From: Semisulcospira habei
Taxonomy: Eukaryota > Mollusca > Gastropoda > Semisulcospiridae
Assembly (NCBI GenBank): GCA_036245525.1
Contig: BTPG01000005.1
Span: forward strand, 120,736,417-120,800,416
DNA: 64,000 bases
Reading direction: 5' to 3'
In this document: one piece after another, positions 1-12,068 of the stretch
How the letters are laid out: each line of letters opens with the position of its first letter
Numbering within the stretch: the first letter of the stretch is position 1
Translations under genes and position numbers: made by a program
The notes under the pieces: generated by a model
The model's database searches: none
The model's input: only the letters and a program-made list of their open reading frames with translations
Told to the model about the DNA's origin: nothing

Positions 1-2034
1 TACAGGTAACGTCGGGCTGTGAGATATGTAAAGGTAAGTCATTTATGTAAAGTGTGAACAATAAAGGCCCGAGAATAGATCCCTGGGGCACGCCATGCAT
101 AATCAGCCCCTCAGAGGATGATTTGCCATTTACGCTTGAAATCGGCCTTCAAGGTAGGATTTAAAAAAGGATACAGCTCGGTCACTTACGCGGTAGACTG
201 AGAGTTTTTCGGTAAGGAGGGTATGGTTAACTAAGTCGAAGGCTTTGGTAAAGTCTAAAAAGACCACTCCAGTCAACAGTGCTTTATTTATTGATGTGAG
301 CCAACGATCCGTTAAATGTGAGAGAGCTGTTTGACAAGAGTGCCGCGGGCGAAATCCTGACTGTAAGGGATGAATAAGGTCGTGTGTGTCAAGAAAGTGC
401 TGTAAGTGTTTGTGTATGTGCTTTTCTATGGGTTTTGAAAGTGAAGACAAGATAGAAATTGGCCTGAATTTATTGGGATCTGTAAGATCTTTGTTCTTAG
501 GAAGCGGAATAACTTTGGCTTTTTTCAAATCAGAGGGGAATTCGCCACGCTCGATACAACGGTTGTAGATGTACGTTAAAGATTCTACTATGAAAGGTAG
601 TGATAGTTTTAACACAGCAGTACTAATTTCATCATGTCCTGAAGTGCGCTTACTTTTGAGACATTCAATCGCTTTACCGACATCGTGCACTGTCATGCAA
701 GGTATGTGGAAAGATGAACGAGAAGAAAGTTTGCCATCACAATATTTGACAAGGATTGGGGATACAAACGGTGCCTTAGACGTAGTGTTTTGCAGCAACG
801 ACTGGGCGGCAGAAAGAAAATGATTATTAAAAGTTTCTGCAAAAATAGAGGTATGTGTAGGGCTATAGTTAGATTTTGTAAGGGCATTAAGCGCTCTCCA
901 AACAGAGACTGTATCCTTTTTGTCATTCATTATTCGTTTAAAGAGTGACTTTTTGGCATCAAGAACTAATTTTTTAACGCGGTTGCGTTGCTTACGGTAA
1001 GCAGGGAAATCTTTTTTCTGTTTTAATTCATCTCTCAGTTGCATGGCATCGACCAAACCTTTGTTTAGCCAAGGCGGCAGTTGCGGGTTTTTTACTCGTT
1101 TTTCCCTAATCGGGGCGTGCCTATCAAGAACACTGAGGAACAATATGTACCACTCAGACAACGCACCATCAGGCTCACAATGGTGATAAACAGTATCAAA
1201 AGAAACGGAACTAAGGTCAAACAAAAAAGCCTCTTTGTTAAAATGTTTAAGCGATCTATACTTGATGGTAGTGTGCTGGTGTTTACGGATAGGTTTATCT
1301 GCTTTCACGGTCCAGTTACAGCACACAGGGTAATGGTCGCTGATTCCAACTTGTAGTACTTCCGTCTCCAACACTCGGTTCTTGTTCGTTGTATATATAT
1401 GATCAATGAGTGTAGAGGACGTAGACGTAACACGAGTTGGAGATGTTATCAGCTGTTTGAGCCCAAAAAGAGTAATAGTGGACTCCCATGTAGGGTTAGC
1501 GGAAAACATGTTAATGTTAAAGTCCCCTAACAAAAGAACATCTGATGTACAGTTTTTAACTTGATCTAGCATGTCAGTGAAATCATCAAGCCATACATTT
1601 GGTGCAGAGGGGTTCCTGTAAATAAAACCAACTAATACAGGACTTGACTTGTTTCTTATTTCAACCCAAACACTTTCCACTGTGTCTGATTCAAGGTCCG
1701 GTCTTCTACGGGTGATGTCTTTTATAGAATCATGAATATACACCGCAATGCCGGTATGTGTGGGGCTTTGTGGGTCGCGGCGCATAAGGGAAAAATCAGG
1801 TATAGAAATGACGTCATCGCTGATATTGGAGTTAAGACGGGTTTCCGTGAAACCAAACAAGTGGAAAGGGTTGGGTTGACTCAAAAGAACACACACATCG
1901 GGAGTCTTGTTACATATATGATAGATATTGAGATGACCTATATGAATATTAGAGGAGTCTGACATGTTGAAATGAAAAATACTGTGAACAAAACAGTTCA
2001 GAAACAGGTAATACACACTGAGCTGCACAGGCAA
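1..2034 (-). pseudogene. LINE ORF2 (endonuclease + reverse transcriptase), truncated by window edge
   Basis: An open frame runs from 2034 to 130. The likely ORF2 start is the ATG at 1965 (MSDSSNIHIGHLNIYH), by comparison with the related copy at 10.2 kb. The apurinic-type endonuclease comes first, with GHLNI near its start, FTET, LLLGDFNIN and SDHYPV. The RT follows, with KVIPLPKNK, FRPISILSSLSKP, QSGFRPRHSCQTAL and VVFLDFTKAFD. Around 130-150 the frame breaks. RT motif B ([13 protein letters not shown]) continues in another frame to base 1, so the copy is frameshifted and its catalytic FADD box is off the window. It belongs to the CR1/Jockey-type clade seen repeatedly here. Confidence 0.85.
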
Positions 2035-2259
2035 TAAACCTAATAAGGATCATAAGGACTGGCAGTAACGCCAAATGTTTGTCACAGTAAAGCACTATCG
2101 TGTAATTTAAAAACAATGACAAGAAAATCGAGTTGAAACTGGATCAGTGTCCACGCAGTTTCGCAGTCTAACACCTGAAAGTCAAAAGTCCGGTTTCACA
2201 GTCGTAAAGTCTATGGCAAAGGGAAGCACAAAAGAGTTAATAGAATCAGCTATGAACGC

Positions 2260-2691
2260 TTAGACAGGCTGCAAGGTCTGGTTGAACGGAGGGTACATCG
2301 ATAAAGTACTGTACTGAAAGCCATGGGACGGGGCCCAGAGATACTGGCGTGTAGGCGACAAATTGTAGAGACCGTAGGGGTTCGGGATCTGGTGAAGCCA
2401 GGGTGTCGGGTACCACTGTGGTTGCAGAAAGGACTGCTCATGCTGCTGTTGTTGCTGATGGTTAGGTGGTCTGTTTTGTTGGTCGACCTCTATATTTGTC
2501 TGTGACAGTACATCCGTACTCGCTGCAGAGTATGATGGTTCGCTGTGGGACTGGCTGTGCGGATGCGGCTGGTGTTTGACCACAGGCCACACAGGGCAAT
2601 TGCTTCCGGTGCATGTAGTAAGTTTTCCGCCAGAAATAGTTAAAAAAATTTCCTCCCTTTTTGCCATTTTTTTAAGGGTGTAAAACTTCAA
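2260..2691 (-). CDS. Gln/Pro-rich open frame, possible LINE ORF1 remnant
   Basis: 143 codons, with a likely internal start at MAKREEIFLTISGGKL. The middle is Gln/Pro/His-rich (NHQQQQQHEQ) and the end is Tyr/Pro-rich. It lies about 300 bp upstream of the LINE ORF2 on the same strand, the position expected for ORF1. It shows no zinc knuckle or RRM motif that I recognise, so it may be a chance frame or 5' flank. Confidence 0.25.
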   Translation of the reverse strand: MKFYTLKKMAKREEIFLTISGGKLTTCTGSNCPVWPVVKHQPHPHSQSHSEPSYSAASTDVLSQTNIEVDQQNRPPNHQQQQQHEQSFLQPQWYPTPWLHQIPNPYGLYNLSPTRQYLWAPSHGFQYSTLSMYPPFNQTLQPV

Positions 2692-3103
2692 TTGTGTGCC
2701 TTTTTGGCGTTTTGAGCAACAAAAGGCATGACAGGTGGTGTGAAAAAGAGCAAAATCTGGGTAATTTTAGTCGACCTAGTGTGTTCATGGGAGCCTAATT
2801 GGGGCATGTGCACGGTTGTATGCAGGCTTGCAGACGACAATTTTGTCATGGGGTACTTAGTGCATTTGAGTGTTGTGAAAAACGCTAACTCTTAATTTTT
2901 TTAAGAATTGCTGAAATAGCTTCTCCTGTGATGTGCTCCGCGTGGATTTTTTGTTTTGGCAGAAAAGTTCTTCGTTCATAGTTTTATGCTGCAAGAGAGA
3001 GGGGAGTTGTGGGTGTTTTTCGACAATTTATATCTATATATATATATATTATATATATATATATACACACACACACATATAAGTAGTCCGTTCAGGTAGT
3101 AAG
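2692..3103. other. No gene seen
   Basis: AT-rich non-coding sequence. A short (TA)n tract at 3036-3064 followed by (CA)n lies just past the 3' end of the LINE fragment at 3104-3457 and may be its tail. Confidence 0.5.
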
Positions 3104-3457
3104 TTACTGTAACAAGATGTTATATAAACGAGTTTTGAAGGTTCTAGAATTAGAAATAGATTTAATTTGGGGTGGTAGTTTGTTCCAGGCTTTGGCACCT
3201 GAGAACGAAAGGCTGGTTTTATATATATCGAGCCTGGCCCTTGGTAGCTGTAACAAACTGTTCATCGTGTTTTGTCTTTGACTATCCAAAAATAACATAC
3301 GAAGGTAAGATGGGGTTTTATGGTGAAGAATTTTATGCATAAGTATGCATCGATTAAATGTGAACTGTTTGTTTAGGTTTAGCAGTCGGATGGTTCTAAA
3401 CTTTTCGTCGGTGGGAGAGGGACCAGGCACAGTTAACTTTACCCCTCGACGGTACAA
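3104..3457 (-). pseudogene. LINE ORF2 C-terminal fragment
   Basis: Encodes only the C-terminal thumb/tail region of the CR1/Jockey-type LINE: LNKQFTFNRCILMHKILH, then RARLDIYKTSLSFSGAKAWN, ending FKTRLYNILLQ. The same tail signature (SFSGA..WN.LP) occurs in the LINE at 17.9 kb. It is a 5'-truncated copy. Confidence 0.75.
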
Positions 3458-4220
3458 TGAGTTAAGGTTGTATACTATACCTACATTTTTTAATTGAAAA
3501 CTGCCGCTTATAGGGTTTTTTGAGAGCCTTATTGAGTCTGGAGACTATTGCCACCCTGAAAGACCCATGGTCCCGGGCATATTTGTAAGTTTGAGCCTTC
3601 TGCGTGACCTACCCCATCAGCAAAAACACGCAAAATAGCTGATTTCAGAACACAACAAAAATTTATCGAATAGTGTGTTAAAATGATAAAGAAACATTTT
3701 GGTCACTTCATAAAGTATGTTAGTATTTTCTCGTAAAAAAAGTGTGTTCTGATAATTGGAATTCTAACTGTAATCGAGAAAAGTTTATGTTGTAAATTCG
3801 CAGATTGCCCGGATGTTATCAATAACATTTCAAGTGTTTGCAATGTTGGGCAATTGCGCAGGCCCTTTTTATTCGATAAAATCGTACTTTAGATCATATC
3901 ACACACATTATTTATGAAAAAATGGGGGGGTCCCGCGCAAAAATTGGCACTTTGGGTCGTTTGCGAGTGCGTTTTCAAAAAGGGATACAAGCGATGTCTG
4001 ACTTCCGGCAGATCATATCTCCGCCGTAGCCGTCCCAAGCCCGCATGAGAAAAGAGGAAATCAACTACCAAACCAACAAGTATAACCTACGCCCAAACTG
4101 TTGCAAACTACTAGTCTTCGATCACTATTAGTGACATTGAGAAAGTAAACTGGAACAAACAACAACGGGAGATACGGGATGAGAAGGTTTATCTATAAGT
4201 AATTAAATGCACCAGTTATC
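3458..4220. other. No gene seen
   Basis: Unique-looking AT-rich DNA without a credible open frame or a long repeat. Confidence 0.5.
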
Positions 4221-4222
4221 AC

Positions 4223-4300
4223 TTAGTAGTTGAGTTAGTGCAGTGGTAAAATATTAATTTTGCCACGCAAGGTAACCAGGGTTCAATCCCCGTAGATGGA
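4223..4300 (+). tRNA. tRNA-Gly(GCC)-like pseudogene or SINE head
   Basis: Contains an A-box-like TTAGTGCAGTGGTA at 4235-4248, a TGCCACGC block at 4261-4268 identical to the anticodon loop of tRNA-Gly(GCC), and a good B box GGTTCAATCCC (4280-4290). The acceptor and part of the T stem do not pair, so it is not a functional tRNA. It may head a tRNA-derived SINE, but no body was identified before the (TA)n tract. Confidence 0.35.
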
Positions 4301-4371
4301 TATTTTTTCCCTGCTCAAAAATTTGAAACCAATACAGTTGCTACTTCGCTAAATGAAACAAACGCACACAC

Positions 4372-4473
<102 letters not shown>

Positions 4474-4487
4474 TGTTGAGGAACTTT

Positions 4488-4961
4488 GGGGGACAGCCAA
4501 GTCGCTCCAGGATCTGCCACATGCCTTGCCTGCTCACAGTGTCGAACGCTTTTGTTAGGTCGACAAACGTTACGTACAGCCCTTTGTTCTGCTCGCGGCA
4601 CTTCTCCTGTAGCTGTCTCAGCACGAAGACCATATCGGTGGTGCTCCTGTTTGCTCTGAAGCCACACTGGCCCTCTGGGAGTTGGTCTTCAGCGATGGCA
4701 GGTACCAGCCGATTCAGGAGCAGCCTTGCAAGGATTTTCCCAGCAATGGACAGCAGGGTAATTCCCCGATAGTTGGAACAGTCAGACTTCTCGCCTTTGT
4801 TCTTGTACAGGGTGATAACGACTGCATCACGGAGATCTTTTGGTAGTGTTCCTTCCTCCCAGCAGCAGAGAAAGAGGTCATGGAGCTTGTTGTGCAGTGC
4901 TGTGCCTCCATGTTTCCAGATCTCTGGCGGTATTCCATCAATGCCTGCTGCTTTGCCACTC
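4488..4961 (-). pseudogene. LINE RT fragment (clade with C-terminal zinc finger), head-to-head copy
   Basis: On the minus strand it reads GIDGIPPEIWKHGGTAL, then LYKNKGEKSDCSNYRGITLL, GQCGFRANRSTTDMVF and FVDLTKAFDTVSRQGM. It is the same RT segment as the plus-strand copy right of the gap, roughly 94-95% identical by eye. It stops at the (TA)n on one side and at the N run on the other. Confidence 0.85.
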
Positions 4962-4981
4962 NNNNNNNNNNNNNNNNNNNN
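4962..4981. other. Assembly gap, 20 N
   Basis: Twenty consecutive N at the centre of two inverted LINE copies. The true distance and joining order are unknown. Confidence 1.
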
Positions 4982-6692
4982 AGGCATTGACGGAATCCCG
5001 CCAGAGATCTGGAAACATGGAGGCCCAGCACTGCACAACAAGCTCCACGACCTCTTTCTCTGCTGCTGGGAAAAAGGAACACTACCAAAGGATCTCCGTG
5101 ATGCAGTCATCATCACCCTGTACAAGAACAAAGGAGAGAAGTCTGCCTGCTCTAATTATCGTGGAATTACCCTGCTGTCCATTGCCGGGAAAATTCTCGC
5201 AAGGTTGCTCCTGAATCGGCTGGTACCTGCCATCGCTGAAGACCACCTCCCAGAGGGCCAGTGTGGCTTCAGAGCCAACAGGAGTACCACCGACATGGTC
5301 TTTGTGCTGAGACAGCTTCAGGAGAAGTGCCGCGAGCAGAACAAAGGGCTGTACGTAACGTTTGTCGACCTAACAAAAGCGTTTGACACTGTGAGCAGGC
5401 AAGGTATGTGGCAGATCCTGGAGCGACTAGGCTGTCCCCCAAAGTTCCTCAACATGATCGTCCAGCTCCACGAGGACCAGCAAGGCCAGGTCAGACTAAA
5501 CAGTGACCTCTCAGAACCATTCCCCATTCGCAACGGCGTGAAGCAAGGCTGCGTGCTGGCACCGACCCTCTTCACCATCTTCTTCAGCATGATGTTGAAG
5601 CAGGCCACAGTGGACCTCGACGATGACGACGCAGTGTACATCAGGTATCGTCTCGATGGCAGCCTGTTCAACCTCAGACGACTGCAGGCCCACACGAAAA
5701 CCCTAGACCAACTGATTCGTGAGCTGCTCTTTGCTGATGACGCTGCCCTCGTTGCACACACAGAGAGAGCCTTGCAGCGCATTACGTCCTGCTTCGCAGA
5801 TGCCGCCCAGCTCTTTGGACTTGAGGTCAGTCTGAAAAAGACAGAGGTCCTTCATCAGCCGGCACCCAAGGAAGAGCATCGCCCTCCCCACATCACCATC
5901 GGCGAGTCCGAACTGAAGTCTGTACACCAGTTTACCTACCTTGGCTGCATCATCACGTCAGACGCCAAGCTGGACAAGGAGCTGGACAACAGGCTGGCAA
6001 AAGCGAACAGTGCTTTCGGGCGACTATTCAAGCGGGTGTGGCACAATCAACAGCTGAAAAAAGGCACCAAGATCAGCGTGTACAGAGCTGTCGTCCTCAC
6101 CACCCTGCTGTACGGTTCCGAGTCCTGGGCCCTCTACCGCAGCCAACTACGACTCCTCGAACGCTTTCACCAGCGCTGCCTGCGTACCATCCTCAGCATT
6201 CACTGGAGTGACTATGTCACCAACGTCGAGGTCCTTGAACAGGCGGAAACTGTGAGCATCGAGGCTTTGCTGCTGCGGACACAGCTTCGCTGGGCGGGGC
6301 ACGTCTCCAGGATGGAGGATCATCGCCTACCCAAGATCACTCTGTTCGGCGAGCTCGCCACTGGACACCGAGACAGAGGGGCACCAAAGAAGAGATACAA
6401 AGACGGTCTCAAGAAGTCACTTAGTGCCTGCCAAATCGACCACCGCCAGTGGTCTTCGCTTGCTGCGGACCGTGACACCTGGCGCTCCACCATTCACAAG
6501 GCAGCCATCTCCTTTGAGGATTCTCGCAGAGCTAACCTTAAAGACAAGCGGCTCAGAAGAAAAAACAGAGCTGTCGTAACTCAGAACCCTGACCAGACCT
6601 TCCCCTGCAGCCACTGCGGTCGAACCTGCCTGTCCCGGATTGGCCTCCGCAGCCACGAAAATGCCTGCAGACGACGTGGGCAAGCCCTATAG
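4982..6692 (+). pseudogene. LINE ORF2 RT to C-terminus, zinc-finger clade, 5' end lost in gap
   Basis: Open from the gap to TAG at 6690-6692, about 570 codons. The RT runs from GIDGIPPEIW through YRGITLLSIAGKI, FVDLTKAFD, NGVKQGCVLAPTLF (motif B) and LLFADDAALVAH (catalytic FADD). It is followed by the thumb (HQFTYLGCIIT) and RLRWAGHVSRM-type tail motifs. It ends with a C-x2-C...H zinc finger, FPCSHCGRTCLSRIGLRSH. The RT core looks intact. There is no endonuclease here because the copy is cut by the gap. A 34-bp 3' UTR (ATCTTCGTTCGCGAAG) is shared with the copy ending at 12068. The exact clade (RTE-like or related) is not settled. Confidence 0.85.
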
Positions 6693-7476
6693 AATCTTCG
6701 TTCGCGAAGTCAAGCCAAGAGAGAGAGATCCTGGGGCGAGGTGTAATAAAGTTTCGTCTTGAAGTAGAATAACCCGAACTTGCCTTGGTAAAGAGCTTAC
6801 AAAGATATTCTGGGTGAATCTCATTCCAGATTTTATACATAAACACACCCTTGTTTAAGAGGTGATGCTTGCTAAGAGGTATCATTTTCAGTTTTTCAAG
6901 TCTTTCGTCAGTTGTCAGGGCTGAATCAGGCAGGATATGTTTCGCTGCTCTCCGATGCAGGGAGTTAAGCCTCTTCAAGTGTATGTCACCGCTGCCATCC
7001 CATATCGTGGACGCATAATCGATGTGGGATTTGACATGTGCATTGTAAAATAACTTGCGGGCATCAACATTGATAAAGTACTTCAACTTTGAAAGCATAA
7101 AAACATTTCTGGCAACAGTTTTACATACAGCATTTATGTGCGATTGCCACTTCATCTGGTCATCAACAACTACACCAAGTAATCGGTGTTCCGTGATCTG
7201 TGTAACGATGTCGTTATGGATTGTCAGGCTGAGTGTAAGTCATGCATTCCGTTTTGGAAGGATTTAAAATCATTTCATTGTTTGCGCACCAAGTGGAAAT
7301 TTCGCTCAAACCCTGCTGTAAACGGCCATTTAAAGAATCAATACTCTTGTCCGGGGTGTGAATTGTGGCGTCATCAGCGAATAAATCACATGAAATTTTG
7401 TCGCTAGTCAGCAAATGTAGCGGCAGGTCATTTATAAAGAGGCAAAACAGAAGAGGCCCTAGGACTGAACCCTGGG

Positions 7477-7854
7477 AGATTGTACATTGCTTAACGTCCC
7501 GACAGCAACAAGGCTTTCTCAGGACGTGCCTGCACTGCTTGTGAAAAAAAAACTAAACAGAAAATGGAATGAATGTCGCCAGCCGGTCAAATACATTAAA
7601 TAAACCTACAACATGGGGCATAAATAAAGCTAAGACCATTTAGCAACACACATCCAATATCAAGAGCTACAGGCAGTGCAGACAGTAGGGAGAGTTTGAA
7701 AAAGGCAAATACAGGTGAATGGACAAAGGGTAGACAGAAACACATGCCCCAGAATAGAGAGAAAAACCCACCCTGTGGGGCTGACCAGGGTGACCCTGGG
7801 AACTAAAAAATACCGAACCCCACCCAAGTCCCCCAGGGCAGACCCGGGTGGGGT
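7477..7854 (-). mobile_element. SINE-like retroposon, copy 1, 12-bp target duplication
   Basis: A 378-bp unit flanked by CTGAACCCTGGG at 7465-7476 and 7855-7866. It sits inside RT motif B of a LINE; removing it and one duplicate restores GVPQGS..GPLLF. It shares most of its sequence with the copies at 8946 and 58494. In minus orientation it starts ACCCCACCCGGGTCTGCC and ends near GCAATGTACAAT. No polymerase III promoter was recognised. Confidence 0.8.
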
Positions 7855-8945
7855 CTGAACCCTGGGGAACGCCCCGTGTTACTAATCCGCTTGAGGAGTA
7901 TGATCCATTGACCATGAAGCGCTGCTGTCTGTCGCTAAGATATGAGGCGAAAAGTGGAGTTGTGCCATGGTGGTAAAGAGATTTCTGGCTGTAGTTATTT
8001 GAGGAAGAAATGCATTTATTGCCAAACGAACTACCGAAGTACACATTTAGCTTGGAAAGTAGAAGTTTATGGTCCACAAGATCAAAGGCTTTCGTAAGTC
8101 AATAAATACAGCGCCAGTAATTTCGCCCTGATTTATTGAGCGTAGCCACACATCAGTTAGACGTGCTAGGGCCGTGTGGCAGCTGTGCTTTGGTCTGAAT
8201 CCCGACTGAAGGGGATGGATTAATGTATGATTTTCTAAATATTCCAAGAGATGTTTATGGATATGCCGTTCCAGTGGTTTACTAAGGATGGACAATAGTG
8301 AGATGGGGCGATAGTTATTAACATCAGTCATATCTCTTGTTTTCGGGAGGGGTATAACCTTGGCCTTTTAAAGTTCCTTTGGGAAAATATTCGTTTGAAT
8401 GCACAAGTTATAAATATAGGTTATTGTTTCAATAACATAAGGAATAGCTAATTTAAGTATTTTGGGGCTGATTTCATCTGGCCCGGACGATTTCTTATTC
8501 TTCATTGAACTAATTGCCCTACCGACTTCGTGCACTGCCAGTGGTGGAATCACAAAAGGATCAGATCCTGCAGCCGGTTCGCGTTCTACAAAAATCAACT
8601 AGTCTGTCTGAGCAAGAGTAGGGCTAAGAACTTGCTTCTGAAGGGACAAGAGACTCGGCAACTGAGAGGAAATGGTCGTTAAACATGTCTGCAGTCAGAT
8701 CAGAAGGGATTAAAGGAGATTTGTTACACTTGCCTCCAGTCACTACGGCCATAGCGCGCCAGAGCGTGGACATGTCTTTGTCTTGTTTAATCAAGCGATC
8801 AATGAAAGATTTTTTAGCCTGTCGCACAAGAGATTTTACGCGATTACGCTCACGCTTCAATTCAGTGAAGCGCTTCTGCTGTCTCAGATCATCTCTCACC
8901 CTCATGGCTTGAATGATGTCTTGAGTAAGCCACGGCGGGAGTGAT

Positions 8946-9258
8946 TGATTGTACACTGCTTAAGGTCCCGACAGCAATAAGGCTTTCTCAGGACGTGCTT
9001 GCACTGCTTGTGAAAAAAAAAATAAGCAGAGCATTGAATGTATGTCGCCAGCCGGTCAAATACGTTAAATAAACCTAACACATGGGGCCTAAATAAAGCT
9101 AAGACCATTTAGCAACACACATCCAATATCAAGAGCTACAGGCAGTGCAGACAGTAGGGAGAGTTTTAAAAAGGCAAATACAGGTGAATGGACAAAGGGT
9201 AGACAGAAACACATGCCCCAGAATAGAGAGAAAAACCCACCCCGTGGGGCTGACCAGG
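8946..9258 (-). mobile_element. SINE-like retroposon, copy 2, 5'-truncated
   Basis: 313 bp, the same element as at 7477, missing about 60 bp from its minus-strand 5' end. It is flanked by a 5-bp GTGAT duplication (8941-8945, 9259-9263) and interrupts ...RRVKHA/SLPPWL of the LINE ORF. Truncation at that end together with an intact ATCAATCA end gives the RNA polarity (minus). Confidence 0.75.
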
Positions 9259-10202
9259 GTGATGCGTGTTTGACGCGTCTCCTCCGCAGGGGCGCATGTT
9301 TATTTAAGATCTTAAGAAAGATGGTATACCAAACAGACAGAGCGCCGTCAGGGTCAGATATACTAAATACTTCATCAAAAGGTGCGCTGTTAATATCAAT
9401 CAGAAACTCGCTATCATTAAAACTTTTAAAGGAGCGATAGGTGGCATTCTTTCTTTGCTTTAGGGAGTTTAGTAGACCACGTACAGCGGATGGGAAAGTG
9501 GTCGCTAATACTAAGGTTACCGACAGACACATTATGAACAGACTCTGGGTTGGTTGTGTATATATGATCCATGAGTGTGGATGTTGTTTGTGTGATCCGT
9601 GTGGGTGAAGTGATTAACTGTTGCAGACCCAACAACATTAACGTAGAGTCCCATGCATGGTGAGTCTTTAGCATGTCTATGTTAAAGTCTCCCATGAGGA
9701 TGACATTGGAGTTGGGATTACAAGCTTGATCACACATACTAAGGAAATCATCATACCACTCAAAGTTCGCAGCAGGGTTGCGGTACAGAAAGCCGATAAG
9801 AAATGATGGAGATTGGGGGGCCTTCAGCTCAAGCCACATACACTCAACATCTTTGGTTTCTAAATCATGTCGTCTACGTATACAATCTTGAATAGACGAG
9901 TGAACATAAGCTGCTAATCCTGTCTGTCCATGGGCCGAAGGATCACGTCTCATGACAGTAAATCCAGGAACTTGGATGGATATATCTGATACATTTGAAT
10001 TGAGATGTGTTTCGGACAGTCCCAAAATATGAAACGGGTCTGCTTCATTTAGATAAACACATATGTCAGGCAATTTATTGCAAAGATGGTAAATATTGAG
10101 ATGACCAATGCGGAGATCTTTCGTCTTGAGTTTTACGCCACTCATTTCACGCAAAGTCAATGTGTTTGTGAGAAAAGAAAAAACAAAGAAGAAGAAAATC
10201 AA

Positions 10203-11159
10203 CAGAATGTATCCGTAACACGTGCCAAAATAGAAAATAATAATAATAATACAACTAAAAAGTATAAAATCACTAACTAAGCTATTCTAAATGCAATAAA
10301 CACAATAAACAAAGACTAGAGGCGTAATCACTGGACGCAGGGAAATAGGCCTTCAGAAGGCTTACACACGTCCGTTGGGACTAAAATACTCTTCAATGTC
10401 TCACACACCGAATCAACAAAAGATTAAAATCAGGAGAAAATTAGTTTTCAGCAATTGTCACAAGTAACAGTGAGAGTCTGTGTGGCTGCGATTCGTGCAA
10501 CTAATGAATATTAACACAGACATACATTAGCATTGAAAACTATAGTCCACACTTTTGACAGAAATACCGTCAATGAGACTGCAGAGCTCGCTAGAGAAAG
10601 TCCTTCAAGCGACTCCGTATACAGTGTAATTAATCTGTATCGTGAAGAACTACACTGAACATCGTAAGCACTCGCTCAAAACACACAATACTAGGCCTGT
10701 AATGTTTGTTTGTTGTTTTTTCTCATCAACAATGAAGGTCAAGTCACTGACGTCTTTGTGTCACGAAAGAAAATGACACATAATCTTATTATTTCCTGAT
10801 AAAGAATACAAATGAGAAAAATAGCACACAACCTAAAAGAAAAGAAAATTTCAAATGACGCAGAAACTCTGTCCACCCGAACAGTCACGAACACTGTTTC
10901 AAACGACAGTTTTATATATTCATATATATGTGAACGGCACTTGGCACTCAATACACACGAGTGTCCACGTTCAGCTTGCAGTGTCCTACAACGCGAACCA
11001 ACAAAAAATGCAGTCTGCGCTGCAACAAACAAACATCCCTAACTTCCCTAATTACACCGGGGAAAGGGGGGAAGGGTCAGAAAGGGGGGAGGACGGTGGG
11101 GGCGTGCGGCGAGGTGGAGGGTAATGGGGTGGGGTGCGGGTTACTGCTGTGAGTAGAAT
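10203..11159. other. LINE 5' flank and unique DNA, no gene seen
   Basis: Lies upstream of a LINE ORF2 start. Open frames here are short and unconvincing. From 11058 to 11150 there is a G-rich, purine-biased stretch before the 5'-truncated LINE. Confidence 0.4.
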
Positions 11160-12036
11160 TGGACTCGAGGTCAGTCTGAAAAAGACAGAGGTCCTCCATC
11201 AGCCGGCACCCAAGACAGTGTATCGCCCTCCTCACATCACCATTGGCGAGTCTGAACTAAAGTAAGTGCACCAGTTTACTTACCTTGGCTGCATTATCAC
11301 GTCGGACGCCAAGCTGGACAAGGAGCTTGACAGCAGGCTGGCAAAAGCGAACAGCGCTTTCGGACGACTTTTCAAGCGGGTGTGGCACAATCAACAGCTG
11401 AAAACAGGCACCAAGATCAGCGTGTACAGAGCTGTGGTCCTCACCACCCTGCTGTATGGTTCCGAGTCCTGGGCCCTCTACCGCAGCCAACTACGACTCC
11501 TCGAACGCTTCCACCAGCGCTGCCTGCGCACCATCCTGGGCATTCACTGGAGTGACTATGTCACCAACGTCGAGGTCCTTGAACAGGCTGAAACTGTGAG
11601 CATCGAGGCTTTGCTGCTGCGGACACAGCTCCGCTGGGCGGGGCATGTCTCCAGGATGGAGGATCATCGCCTACCAAAGATCACCCTGTTCGGCGAGCTT
11701 GCTACTGGACACCGTGACAGAGGGGCACCAAAGAAGAGATACAAAGACTGTCTCAAAAAGTCACTTAGAGCCTGCCAAATCGACCACCACCAGTGGTCTT
11801 CACTTGCTGTGGACCGTGACACCTGGCGCTCCACCATTTACAAGGCAGCTGTCTCCTTTGAGGACTCTCGCAGAGCTAGCCTTAAGGACAAGCGGCTCAG
11901 GAGAAAAAACAGAGATGCCGCAACTTTGAACCCTGGCCATACCTCCCCCTGCAGCCACTGCGGTCGAACCTGCCTGTCTCGGATTGGCCTCCGCAGCCAC
12001 GAACAAGCCTGCAGACGTCGTGGGCAACTCCTATAA
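11160..12036 (+). pseudogene. 5'-truncated LINE of the zinc-finger clade
   Basis: Starts abruptly inside ORF2 at LEVSLKKTEVLHQPAPK, downstream of the FADD box. An in-frame TAA replaces a Ser codon (ESELK-stop-VHQFTYLGC) at about 11263. The rest is open to TAA at 12036 and ends with the same C2H2/C2HC finger (PCSHCGRTCLSRIGLRSH). The 3' UTR runs to about 12068 and matches the element ending at 6726. It is a typical dead-on-arrival retrotransposition product. Confidence 0.85.
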
Positions 12037-12068
12037 AATCTTCGTTCGCGAAGTCAAGCCAAGAGAGA

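Larger units (their letters stand above)
6727..10202 (-). pseudogene. LINE ORF2 copy, frameshifted, split by two SINE-like insertions
   Basis: One element read from 10202 down. The endonuclease begins MSGVKLKTKDLRIGHLNIYH, with GLSETHLNS, ILMGDFNID and SDHFPI. A frameshift follows near 9430, then LRRRRVKHA. After the insertion at 8946-9258 it resumes with SLPPWLTQDIIQAM. RT motifs are NNYRPISLLSILSKP, QSGFRPKHSCHTAL and a frameshifted KAFDLVDHKLL. Motif B is interrupted by the insertion at 7477-7854. Then come CDLFADDATIHTPD and LKYFINVDARKLFYNAHVKS. At 6727 it stops after TPRPRIS, exactly where the plus-strand LINE's 3' end begins. At least four frame breaks make it non-functional. Confidence 0.82.

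Noticed and set aside
4773..4981. Start of the plus-strand LINE frame left of the N run
   Set aside because: That part is the antisense reading of the inverted LINE copy; the real frame begins after the gap.
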